DNA of 64,000 nucleotides from Xylaria sp. FL1777 (taxonomy: Eukaryota; Ascomycota; Sordariomycetes; Xylariales; Xylariaceae): positions 62,001 through 126,000 of the forward strand of contig MU400602.1 in assembly GCA_022578965.1 (NCBI GenBank), read 5' to 3'. Shown here piece after piece: positions 34,400 through 47,600 of this stretch (position 1 is its first letter; every line of letters begins with the position of its first letter). The notes below the pieces were generated by a model. The model worked only from the letters and a program-made list of their open reading frames with translations. It searched no databases and had not been told where the DNA came from. The position numbers and the translations under genes were made by a program.

Positions 34400-35374
34400 T
34401 TTAAATAGTTTGTTTTTAAGTAATATTACTATTATAGCTAGTATAGCTACTAAATTTATTATTTCTATTATTGCTGTTATTATTATTACCTTTAAGCTAA
34501 AAGCAATTAAAAGCAATATAGCTAAATTATTTATAGCTATAGCAAGTAAAGTTTTTATAAAGGTTTAAATTTAAACTATTTTTATTGTTGTTTTAAAATT
34601 AATTTAAAAAAGTTCCAAAAGTATAACAGTTTTCTAAAGTATAAGTATTATTATTATTATTTCGGTTGTTTATATATCCTTAGTTTTAGTACTAGCTATA
34701 ACCTTTATTATTATTGCTTTTATAGTATTAGTTCTAGCTTTTATAGCTATTATTGCTTTTATAAAATTCTTAGTTATTATTATTACAGCTATTATTATAG
34801 TTATTGCTTCTGCAATAGTAGTTCTAGTTATTAAAACTAATATTGTTATTTTTACAGCTAGTATTAGTATACTAATTACTAGTTTAGTTTCGCTTAGTAT
34901 TTAAGGTTAATTTACTAATAATTTAGGTAACATTTAACTCTGGTTTTTTTTTACTGCAGTTTAAGCGTTGTTTTTTAATTATTAATTCTTAGCGTTATTA
35001 TGCAGCATTAATTATATTAGCTTGTATAATTAGCAATAAGTTATAGTAATTTATTAGCTTTTGCTAAAGTAGTATACCTAGTTTTTAATAATATAATAAA
35101 GCTTTTTTGCTTTTGTTTTAGCAAATATTCTAAAGTTTAATGCTAGCAAAATATTAATTAAACAATTTTAAGTCTTAGTTAGCTTGTTAACTTGTTTGTT
35201 TTAATTATACGCTTATGTTAGTTTATAAAAAAACAAACTGCTTAAGCAAAGTTTTAGTCTAGTTTAAAAACACCTTTTAATTAGTCTTAAATCGTTTTTT
35301 TTCTAGAATTAATAACTTTTGCAATACTAATTAATAAACATTTTTATAGTTTTAGTTTATATTGTTATATATAT
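34400..35374 (-). pseudogene. gag: gag relic of the outer gypsy element, C-terminal part with CCHC knuckle
   Basis: On the minus strand a zinc knuckle is readable at 34503-34544: C-X2-C-X4-H-X4-C, with the first and last Cys intact (TGC), the second Cys as TAT and the His as TAT. Upstream of it (34600-34900) one frame is rich in Asn, Ser, Tyr and Gly, as in the low-complexity tails of many fungal Gag proteins. The 5' part of gag continues beyond the nested insertion at 50337-51059. The distance from the 5' LTR to the knuckle, with the insertion removed, is about 1.5 kb, normal for Gag. Confidence 0.7.
35371..35374. repeat. Target site duplication of the nested element, left (ATAT)
   Basis: ATAT before the TGAAAT start matches ATAT at 50333-50336 after the right end. 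Both sit in alternating AT, so the size (4 or 5) and significance are uncertain. Confidence 0.4.
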
Positions 35375-35678
35375 TGAAATAAAGCAGTGCGATTGCGCAA
35401 AATCTACTATACTACTTTAATTGCAAAAAGATAAATCATAACTTATGCATTTAAGCAATTAAGCCATATATGAATTAAAGAATTAAACAATTAATTGAAA
35501 GGCTATTTAACAATACAAATAAAGCAACTATAGCTAATTTTTATTTTATTATGCGTTGTTATTAAGTTTATACTTTAAAATTTAGCGCAATACCTATACT
35601 TTTATTTTTACTATATAACTTAGCTTAAACTTATTTTAACTAGCTAGTTAGCTTATTTAGCTACTTTATTTTACTTTA
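35375..35678 (-). repeat. Left LTR of the nested element (304 bp)
   Basis: Starts TGAAATAAAGCAGTGCGATT and ends TTACTTTA. It aligns fully with 50029-50332 and 3291-3596. Its left end keeps TG and GCG that the inner copy has lost. Confidence 0.88.
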
Positions 35679-35691
35679 ATTTTCTTTTATT
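35679..35691 (-). promoter_or_regulatory. Candidate polypurine tract of the nested element
   Basis: ATTTTCTTTTATT next to the left LTR is a purine run on the minus strand. This is the main evidence for orientation. Confidence 0.5.
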
Positions 35692-38600
35692 AAAATATAG
35701 CTGCTTTTAGTTTATTTTAATACTTATAATTATATAATCTTTTATTTTTATTAGCGTTTTTTAAACAAAGTTAATATTATTTTTTTTTGCTTATTTAGTT
35801 TTATAAGTTCTTTTTTATTTTTTTTGCTACGTTTAAAAATAGCTTAAGCTTTAGCACTTATAAAAGCATTATAGCTTTATTAAAACTAGTTTTAGCTTTT
35901 CTATATATTTAAATATATAAGCAAAAGCCTTTAGAAATGCTTAGCATTTTTTTTATAAAAATGTTTATAAAAAGTTTATATTTTTTTTTTTTTAAACTAT
36001 TAAGCTTAGCTAAGTTTTATATTTAGCTTATTATATTTAAAAAAAAAAATATTTATAAGAGTTTCTGTAGCAAAATAACTTTGTACTGCTAAAACGTTTT
36101 TATATTGCTTATAATATAACTTTTTTAGTATAATTGTTAGTTTTTTTTGCTAGAAACCTTTTTTATGCTTTAAAGTAAAAAGCACTAAAAAAACAAAACA
36201 ATTAACTTTTAGTTTTTTTTTTAGCGTTTTTTTTTTACTTTGTATATTTTTAGCGCTTAATAATAAAAAAGCTAACTTATTAAATCTAAAAAAAGTTGCT
36301 TTTAGTTTTTTTAGAAAATAATAAAGCTTAACATTTATTAAAAGCAATAAATGCAGATTTTTTTGCAACTTAAAGCTAAAATACCTTTTAAAGTTTGCTT
36401 TTAAAAATTAAATAAGCTATTTATAACTTTTTTAATTATTAATACTTCTTTTTAAATATTAGCTTATTAAGTTGCAAAACATATAATATAAATATAAAGC
36501 TTTAATAAACTTACATATATAGTTATTGCGCTAGCAAAAGCAAAAAAATATAAAATAGCTTAATATAACCTTTATATTAAAGTGCTTTATTGTTTAATAC
36601 TTTTGCAATTTTTAAAAAACTTGTTTGTTATTTTTATTAGTAGCATATTTAAAGTTTAAAATATATACTACTTTTAAAACAATATTAATAAAAATAGTAA
36701 TTTAATAATTATTTAAGTAATATTTTATTATAAAATATTTTATTTAAAAGGTTACAGCAATTATTACAGCTTATTTTATGTTTTGCTAGTTTATAAAAAG
36801 ATCTTTTATAAACTAGCTATACTTAAGTTTAATATTTATTTTTAAAGCTTTAGCTTTTTTATTTATATATAGCTAAAGCAATACGTTTAATAAAGCTTTT
36901 ATTTTGTGCTTATTTAGCTATTTTTTAGCGTTTAGCTTTATAAAAATATTTATAATATAAATAGCTTTAATTTTTTATTCTATAGTATTTACTTTATAAA
37001 AGTTTTTATAGTAGCTATAAATAGCAAGCTTTTTTTAGTAATTTAAATATTTTTATTTATACTAGTAAGTTTTTTTAGCAGCTGTTTATTGTTTTAAAAA
37101 AAAAGTTTTTAGTTATTATTTTTTATTATTTTTATATATTATTTTTAAAACTTTACTTAGCAAAAAATAATAAGCTAGCTTTTGTTTATTATAAAGCTTT
37201 AGTTTATTAAAATGTTTTATGTTATTATTTTTTTAATAATTATTTAAAGCTTTTTTTAATAGTAGTTTTTTTAAGGATTTTATAAATAATAACTGCTAAA
37301 TATTTAGTTTTTATACTGCAGGTTTTTATTTTTTATATAGTTTTAGCTTTATTGCTAAAACTATTAGATTTTTTATAAACGCAATATTAAACTTATTAAA
37401 GCAAAAATTATTATTTTTGCAATATTTTTTAATTTTAAATAAGTACTGTATTAATATTATAAAACTTCTTATAGCTATAAATTCTAATATTTAGTTTATA
37501 GCTTATAAAAATACCTTTAAATATTTAGTTTTTAGTTTAAACATATAAAATAGCGTTTTATTTGCGTTTATTAAGCGGTTTTATATAGCAAAGTATACTA
37601 TAAAAGCCTTTTTTTAAAAATTAAGCATTTTTTTATTAAGCAACAAGTTAAAAGTATAAAAAACTTTTATTAAAATTACGTATAATACAAACTATTAATA
37701 TTTTAACGCTTTTTTATTATAATACTTTTTATATATTAAGTATATTGCTTTTTTTTATATTTATTAAACTAAGTCTAAAAATAAATTTTAGTAAGTTTTG
37801 CTATTTTTAAAAAACGTATAGCTAAAGTGCTTTTTTAGTATTACTTTTTTTTTTTTTTTTAAGTTTTTAAAAAACAAACTTTTTATAAAGGTTATTTCTT
37901 TTTATATAAAATAAAACTTTAAAACGAACTTTAAAAAAACATTAACTAAAAAAAGTAATATGTTTTTTAGCTAAACATTTTTTATATTTAGTTCTTTAAT
38001 TTATAAAAAAAGCTAACAAGCTAAATATTTTTTGTACTTTAAATTCTTAACAATTATTAGCTCTTTTTTAAAGCTATTCTTAAAAAGCTATTAGTTCTTA
38101 AAAAAAAGCTTTTTATAATTAGCAGTTAGGTTTATATATATATGCTTATTTTTTTTTTTTTTTGCTTTTTTTTTAAAGTTTGCTATTTTTTATGCTAGTT
38201 ATTTATACGCCTTAATATTAAGTGTTAGCTCCGCAAAACTTTTAAAAAAAAATGCTTTTATTTTTAGTTAATTTGTAGTACTAATAACTTCTTTAAAAAT
38301 AAAAAATATAATAATTAAAAGCATATATATATAATAAAAGCAATTCTTAATAATATTTAAGCATATATATACTTTTGCTATGTTTTATAATTTAATAAAA
38401 AATGCAAGCAAGTTAGAAATTCTAATATAAGTTAAAAATATAAAAGCAAATAATATAAAAAGTATAAAATGCAAGTATTAATATTAATACTGCTTGTTTT
38501 ACGTAGTTTAATATTTTTAATTGCTAATTTAAGTTATTACTTTTTAGTAATTGCAAAATTTCTTAAATATAAATGCTAAAAGCATTTATGCTAAATATAA

Positions 38601-41600
38601 AAAATTAAAACTTATTAAGTAAATAAAATAGCAAAGTTAAGTATAAATAAAAGGTTTAATAAAGCAAATATAATAAAAAAAAAGCTAAAATATATATTTT
38701 TAAACTAATGCACTTTTTTTTTATAAACTTATTATACTATTTTTAATTTATTAATTAATTATTTTATTGCTAAAATAAATTATTAATTATTAAATATTTT
38801 TATAACAATTATTTTTTATATGTTTATGCTAATATTAATTAAAAAATAAGCAAATAAAGTAGTTTTAGTTAGCTAAATAATTACTTTTTAACTTTTTTTT
38901 AATATATTTATAACTTATTTTTTTTAAACATTTATTGCTATTAATAGCAAAATAAGTAACTTAAGCTTTAGTAAGTATAAAAAAAAAGCTTGTTTTTTTT
39001 TTTAATTTGTTTTTTTTTAAGTAGTTCTAAAGCTTAGATCTTTTTTGCAATTTTTTTTCTTAATGCTTAAGTTTTTAAATTACTTAAATTATGCCTTTAT
39101 TATAAAGTTTTTGTTCTTAAGTAGCATAATTAATGCTTGCTTAATTAAACATTTAAAAAACAATTTTTGCATTATTAATAAAGTTTTAAACAATTAAAAA
39201 GCATTATAATAATTAATTAATATTTAAAAAATTAATATTGCTTAATTAGTAAACAATTATATTTATAATATTTAAAAAGTTAAGTTTACTAATAAATAAC
39301 AAAATATATATGTTTTCTTTTTTTTTAGATTTTGTTTTTTTTATTTAGCTAACTTTTTTTGTTTTATATAACTAAGCATTAAGCTATTTATAAATTAAAA
39401 TTTTTAATAGTAATACTAGCAGTAAATATATTTAATAAAAAGTTAATTATAATTTTTTTTATATATGCTATATAAATTAATATATTTAAGCTAGCTTTAA
39501 TTAAATAAAAAAGCAAAAGTATTTAAAACTTTGCTTATTATATATAAAAACAACTAAAAGCAGTTTTTAAAATAAATATATATATTAGATTTTTTATAAC
39601 TTTTGTTAACTTATAGCTATATTTATATAGCTGTTTAAAATATAAAATGCTATGCTTTATAAGTATTATAAACAATTATTAATAATAACTAAAAGCAAAA
39701 AATATATAAAGCTTTATTTTTTTTTTTTTTGCTATACTATTTTAAAATAAAAGTTTAATATATATACTAATTGCACATTTATTATTTAGTTATAAAACTG
39801 TTTATTTTATAAGTTTAAAAGTAATATAGCTAAATATCTTAAAGCTAATATAATAACTATAATAATTAAAAAAGATTTTATGCTTAAAAACTTTAAAAAA
39901 TAAATAGTTTTAACTAAAAATACTTTTGTTTGCTTAACTAAAAAAAGAACTAAATTAAAACGTAAGTTAAAGCGTTTTTTTTAAGCTAATCTTATTGCTT
40001 AGCTTATTAAAAATAATATTAATAAGCAATAATTTAATATTACTTAAAAAATTAGCATAACGCTTAAATATTTAAAAAAATAGTTAAAAAAATAAATTAA
40101 ATAAGTTATATAAAGTAAAATAAAATAAAAAAATTAAACAATTTGCTTATATAACAATGTTTTTTTCTATATAATTTGCAATTATTTTTTTTTATTGCAT
40201 AGCCTATAAATTTTTTTTTAAGCATAATAAATAAAAAAAAAATAATTATTATATAAAAAGTTAAGTTATAACATTTATAAAAGCAAATATATAAAACTTC
40301 TGCAACAAAAAAATTAAAAATATATAAAATAAAAATTATTAATACTAAATTGTTAAATTTTCTTTTGTTTTTTTTTTAGTTTTTATTTTTTTAGCCCTAT
40401 ATAATTAAATAATTCTGCTTAATTTTTTATAGTAAGGTTTTATTTTTGCTAAGCTTGCTTTAAACTTTGCTTAAGCGTTTATTGTTTTATTAAATGCTTA
40501 TTATTACTTAATAATAGCTTTAAGTTATTGCTAATAGTTTAAGCGCATAAAATATAAACTAATAACTTTTTAAAGTATAATAATAATGTTTTTTGCTTTT
40601 TAGTAATTTTAAAGTTTTTTTTAAGTATTAAATAGTTTAAACTAAAAGCAAAAAAAACTGTTTAGTTTTAAATAAAAGTAATAAAACAATTAAAAATAAA
40701 AAAACTTATATATAAGCGTTAGTGCAATAAAATAAACTTAAGTAATTAAAACTAATAAGCAGTTTTTACTTTTATTTTTTTTGTTTTTATGCATTTTTAA
40801 AAAAAAGCAATAATAATTTATATTAAAATTAAGCTACTTAGCTATTTAAAAAACGTTAAAATAAAATAAAAACTTATGTTTTTAGCATAATAATAAAAGA
40901 AGTACTAATAAACTAGCTACTATAAAACTAACAAATATAAAACTAATAAAAAAAAAGCTATAAAAAATGCGCTTAGTTTTAAGCAAAAAAAAATAATTTC
41001 GTGCATTATAACTTAATTATATAAACTTATATAATTAATAAAAATAAAAAACAAAACAATTAGTAAAAAAACAAAAAGTAAAAAAAGAAAAATTTATTGC
41101 TTTAGCTTTTATTAGTTATTATTTTTTAAAGCGCTTTATAATATAATAGCTAAAAAAATAAAGTAAACTTTTATATTTTTTAACACTTAAAATATTTAAA
41201 GCGCTAAAAGTTATACTATAGCTTTTATAAACTTAAAAAGCTTTTATAACTTATTATATTTTTTTTATTTTTTGCAGCTTAATTACTATAGCTTTAATTA
41301 TTAAAAGCTTTATTATTTTAGTTTAATTTTTAATAAATAGTTATAGCACTAATAGTTTATATATTAAAGTTAAAATTTTTTAGTTTTTAGTACTTTTAGT
41401 TATTTTATATAAATTGCTTTAATTTTTTAAAAAAAAACAACTTTTTTAATTTTTTACTAGTTAGTTTTGCTAATTAGTATTGCTTATAATTAATATTTTT
41501 TTTAATTTTATAAAAGCTAATTTATTTATATAGCAGCTTTTTATTATTAAACTTATTTATTAAAAGCATAGTATTATAAAAAAAAACAAAAAAGCCTTTT

Positions 41601-44600
41601 TTAAATAGTTGCTTAATTTTATAAGCGTTTTTTTAAAATTTAGTTTTTATAGCTAATTTTTTTTTTTTAGTTATAATTGCTTTAACCTTTATAATATTTT
41701 AGTTGTAGCGTTTTAGCTGCTTAACTTTAGCTTTAATAAAATTTTTATAAAAAGCAACATTTTGCTACTTAATTATTTTTTATGTTAATATTACATTTTT
41801 TACTAGCAAAATTAGCATTTTTTTATATACTAGTTTATATAAGCTGCAGTTATAATAGCACACAAAAATATAATTTGCTTATATTACTAAGTTTAAATAT
41901 TTTAGCTAATTTTTTCCAGTTTTATTTATTACTTATATAAAGCTTTTTTTTATTAGCTTATAGCTTTTTTTAATAAAGCTTTAAGCTTAAAAATAATAAG
42001 CTAAACTATAGTTTATTTTATAGCTTAAAGTATTTATTGCGTTTTTTATTTCTTTTTTAAATTTAAAGCTATTATTATACTTAATTTTTATAAGGACTTT
42101 ATGCTAAAACACAATTTTTTCTTTAATAAATTTAAGTATTTTTAGAAAATTTATATGTTTTAAAAGTTTAGCTTTTAAATAAATTATTATTTTATATTTT
42201 GCTTTTATAATAGCTTTAAATTTGTTGCTTAATAGCATAGTTTATATATTTATAACTTAAAAAACTAAAAAATCCAAAAAATAATTAAAAGAAATATTTT
42301 TTAGTTCTTTTGCTATTTGTAGATTTTTAGCAATTAAAGCAACTAGTAATTACAATATAAACATTTTAATAAAGGCCTTTTTAGTAATATCCTTAAATTA
42401 TTTATTAAATTATAAATATTTAGCTTTTATAAGTTATTTTTTTATAGTTTTTCTTAATAAAAGCTTTTTAGGTTTTTTTATTATTAATAACTCTTTTTAG
42501 CATTTTTTTAAACTTTGCTTTCTTTTAAAAAATAAACTTGTTAACAAAAAATTTAAGAGCTTTTTTTTTAAAGTAATTCTGCTTTTTCTTTGTTGTAAGT
42601 TTTTTTAAAACTTGCTTAAAAACAAAATACTTAGTAATTTGCTTGCTTTTTTTGCTTTAATCTTTTTTTAAGTATAACAAAAGTTCTGTTTTTTAGTATA
42701 TTAAGCTTTTAACTAGTTAATTACTTAATTTTTTATACGCAATAATAATAGTTATTATATATAGTTAAAAATCAATAAAATTTTTTATATTTTTTTCTTA
42801 ATAATTATTTAACTTATTTAATAGCTTAAAAAGTTTTTTAAAAAGCTTATTAGCAGCTATATATTTTTTTTTTAGCACATAATAAAGTATAAAATCAAAA
42901 ATCTTTATATATGCTATTTATTTTGTTAATTAAATATTTAGCAATACTAAAAATCTATTATTTAGCTATACTATAAAAACCTTTACATTAGTTTTTAAAT
43001 AAAACGTAATCCTATAAAAATAGTTTTGCAACTTTCGAAAAGTTTTAATAATAGTAAGCTTTTTTAGCTTTATAGCATTATATTTTTTTTAAAGCTTTTT
43101 TATGTTTTAAATTTATATTTTGCTAGTTTAATAGCTTTATTAACTTTTTAGCATAAAATAGCGCTTTAGCTAGTTCTAAAAGTATTTATTTTTAACTAAA
43201 TAAGTTTTTTTATATAATTAAAAGTAATAAAAATAAAAGCTATTATAATAGCTTTTTAAAGCTTTTTTATAGCTTTTTTCTGCAGTTCTTTAAAGCAAAA
43301 CAGCTTATTTTTTTGTAATAAAACTATTAATAGTTTTACAATTATAGCATACCTTTATATTTATATCTAGTAATATACTATTATTTTTAAAAAAAACCGT
43401 ACTTTTATAATGTTTTTATAAGTTTTCTACTTAAAAATTTTTATTACTTTTGCTTTTATTAAGCTTTTGCTATTAGTACTACATATATAGCTAACTATTT
43501 TAGTTATTTATTTTGCTTATTTGCTTTTAAGTGCACTAGCTATAATTTTAGCTAGCTTAAAATTAAGCAGTATAACATTAAAATTTTTAAAATGCTTTAA
43601 TATAAACTGCTTAATTTTTAAAACAACTTTATAATTATTATACTTAGTAGTAAATCTTTTAATTACTACATTATTAAAGAAAAGTTTGCACTTTATTAGT
43701 AATATATTATATAAAACTCTTAATAATACTTTTAGAAATTAAGCTACTAAATTTATTACTTTTTATAAAAAAGTAGTTATTTAAAAAAAGCTTATTAATA
43801 TAAAAAAAGCAGTTATTACTTAGCTAAAAATAAAAAGTAATATTTAATTATATTTTAAAAATAAATTAACTATAAAGATTATTTTATATATTGCAAACTT
43901 TTTAAAAAACTTATTATAGCTTTAAAAAAAATTAGCATTACATATAATAACTACGTTTATTTTTATAGCTAAATTAATTAATTAAACTTTTTTATTCTTT
44001 TTTTGCACTAAAAACTAAGCGTTATAATATAAACTATAAGCTTTTTTAAAAACGCTATACTTAAGTTAAGTTTTTAAAACCTTTATAGTAATATTTTTTA
44101 AAAGTTTAAAAATTAAAATGCTGCAAACTTGCTATGTTTTATAAAAAACTGTTTTAATTTCATAAAAAAAAAAAATCTTATTATATATTTTTTTTATTTC
44201 AGAAAAGTTCTAAAAAAGTGCTATTTTTTTGCAATACTATATTTTAGTTAATAATGCTACTTTTTGCTAAGTAAAGTTAGTTACATAAAGCTTTTTTAAA
44301 AAAACAGCTAGTTGTTTAATAATTAGTTAAATATTTTTAAAAGTAGTACTAAAACGTAAATATATGTTTTAATAAATGCTATTTTATTAAAATAACACAA
44401 AATTTTTTAAGTAATAGCTTGTTTTTTTTAAAGCTTGCTTTTTTTACTTATAAAATCTAAGTAAAACAGTGCTATTAAATAGCACGTTATTTTTAAAATA
44501 AATCTTTTTATTTTTTGTTTTATATATTATATTTAAAATTATTGTTTTATTTCTTATTAATTCGTTAGTTTTTAAAGCTTAAAAAGTTAATAATGCTTAA

Positions 44601-47600
44601 ATTAAAGTTATAATTAAGTTATATTTGCTTTTTAATTTATATGCAGGATTTTTAATCTTTACAATTGTTAATCTTTTAGCATTTTTTTGCTTTAGCGTTT
44701 TTTTTATTGCAACTAAAAATATTTTAAATAATTAATTATTATTAAAAATAGCACAAACTTTTTTATTGTTTTATATCTTTAGATTTTCAAAAAATTCAAT
44801 ATTTTATATAAAAAAAATTAGAAAAACTACTAACGTTATATTATTATATAAGTTTTAATTCTTTTAAAAGTTTGCATTTGTATACTTTTTTAAACTATAT
44901 TTTTTTAATTTTTCCTTTGCTTTTTTTTGCTAATTGTTAAACTTTTTATTTAAGGTTTAATATTTTTATACCTTTTATAGCTTATTTGCTAAGCTAATAA
45001 TTTAGCAAATATACATTAGTTTTTTAATTGCTAACATTTTTAAGCCTTTAAACTTAGTTCTTTAATATAGTTTATTATTAATATAATAATTTAGCTTGTT
45101 TTAAGTATTATATTAGCTATTATATAAAAGCTTTAAAAATATAAACTTATTTAAAACTTTATAATAAAGTTTATTTTTAGTAATAAAAAATAAATAGCTT
45201 GTTTTTTGCTAACTATATATAGCAAAAAAAGCAGCAACTTTTTACTTATTTAAATAGTAGTTTTTAAGCATTTTATGCATTTAACTAAATTACTAGTTTA
45301 ATTAAATCCTTTTTAAGTTACATTTATATTTCTAGTAGTAAAGCTGTTTTTATTAATAAATAAGTCTACAATAATGCTAAACTACGTTTTAAAATTAATA
45401 ATTCTAATAATATCTTTTTTATAAATCTTGTTTTTTATTTTTATAGTAAGCTTTAAGCAAAACTATATATATTTTTTTAGCTTTATAACGCCTAAAAATA
45501 TAACTAAAATACTTTGTAATTTTAGCAGTAAAGCTAATATAAAGCATAAATTTAAAAAGCTTAAGTGTTTTTAGTTAAAATAATTTATTAAGCTTAAGTT
45601 TTTTTTATTATAAAATCTATACTTTAATATTTTTTTAAATAAGTTTAAGCTACTACTGCTAATATAATTATTATATTTTCTATAAATTCTTATTTTAAAA
45701 AGATCAAAAGTTTAATTAGCGCTTTTTAAAACTACTAATGCTAGCTATATTAACTTTTTAAGCCTTTCTTTTTTTTTTAGCGCTACTAGCGTAAAATTAA
45801 CATAAAGCCAAAGTTTAATTAAAAATATTACTTTCTTTAAAAGCAGCATAAATATAACAATTAATAACTTTTGCTTTTTTAAGTTATTTTTAAATAACAA
45901 ATATATAGTATTATATTAGTTTAAAATCTTAAAAAGTATTTTATTAAACTTTAGCTTGTTTTTTAACATTTAAAAATCTAAAGCAATATAAGCAAAAAAC
46001 AATATTACTTAATTATTTTATTAATTTTAATCGTAAAAAACCTTTATTATTTTATAACGTTGCTTATTTAAAAAAGCAGCTATAAAGCTAAATTAAAGCA
46101 TATAAATATGCATAATAAAACTATTATATTTTATTTTTTTATTTATTTATACTATTAAATAGTTTAATAAAAAGCTAGTTTTACAAGTATTACTTAGCAA
46201 TTTATGCTTATTAAGCTAACTAGCTAATTATAATATTAGCTAAAAACTTTTTTATGCTTTTTTAACTGCTAGCTATTAAGATTTTATATTATCTTTTAAA
46301 AACTTTATGCTTTTATAAAAAAAAGCATTTTTTATGTTTATTTAAGTTAAGATTTCTTGCAATAAAGTTTTTAGTTAAGCTTTATATCTTAATTTATTGC
46401 TTTTTTTCTTTAAAATAAATTATAGCATATTTAATTTAATTTGCTAATTTAAACTTTTGCTAAAGTTATTTAAAAGTAATAATATTATTTTTAACATTAG
46501 CTTAAGTACTTTTGCTGCTTTAAAATATAACTTAGCTTTTGTTTAAGCAATTATTTAAATAAAAACACTAGAATATTTTAAAACTCTTAGTATAAAGTTT
46601 CTAAAAGTAATATTTGTTTTTTTGTTTAAAAAGTTTTTAAACTTTTTAGCTTATATCTTTTTAAATTCTAAGCTTTTTTTTATAAGTTTTGCTTTTTAAA
46701 TTTTTTAAAGCTTTTAATAATTAAAACTTTTTAGTTTTAATAAAGTACTTTGCTTATAAGAATTATTGTTTATTTCTATATTTTTAGTATTAAGCTAAAT
46801 AAAAAACTTATTATTATTTAAATAAATCTTTTTAATTATTTAATTTATAAAAGGCTTTTTTTTTTGTTTTTTAGGTTTTTTTTTACTTTTTATTTAATAA
46901 AAAGCAGCTTTTTTAGTTAAAAGCTTATAACAATTAGCTTAAAACATATTTATACTAATTTTTTTGCTTAATATATAGCTTTATAAAACTTTAGTACTGT
47001 TTGCGTTATAAAAAGTGCTTTATATAAAGTTCTAATTAGTTGCAATAAAGCTATTATTTAGCTTGCTATTTATTAAGTTGTTTTTTTTAACATTGCAAGC
47101 CTTTATTAGTCCTATTTTATAAAGCATACTAGTTTAATTATTAGTTTTTTTATTTAAAAATTAGTTTAGCTGCTTATTATTTAGCTAATAAAGTTTTTTT
47201 TTCTTTTAACCTCTTTGTTTGCTTTTTATTTTAACATTTAAATTTTTATTATTTAAAATAAGGTTTTTTTTCTGTAGTTAATAATAAGCCTTTTGTTTAA
47301 GCAGTTTATTATTGCTTAAAACAAAGTTATATATTTATTTTATTGCAGCATTAAGAATTTTTTTTTTATTTTTGCTAATTTTTACAACTTTAAAAAAGAC
47401 TTTTATGCATTTAAAGCTTACAGAAAATTCTAGCTTTTTTAAGCACTATTTAAAGTTTTAATATATAATGTTTTCTTTTTTTAATTTGTAAGCAAAGCTA
47501 TATTTATAAACGTAATAATTATTTATGCTACATTTTTAATAAATAGTTCTTTTTGCTAAATAAAAATTATTTAACTTTACTTATTATAAAAAATTAAACA

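Noticed and set aside
36150..36368. 72-codon basic minus-strand frame
   Set aside because: On the presumed coding strand of the nested element but with no recognisable motif; one open stretch of this size is not remarkable in 15 kb.
42740..42790. Aromatic-rich minus-strand segment resembling an RT or integrase block in the nested element
   Set aside because: Spacing and neighbours did not match any family after trying all three frames.
45069..45080. Possible Tyr-x-Asn-Asn (former YxDD) on the minus strand in the nested element
   Set aside because: The surrounding residues do not fit any reverse transcriptase, and such words are frequent in this composition.
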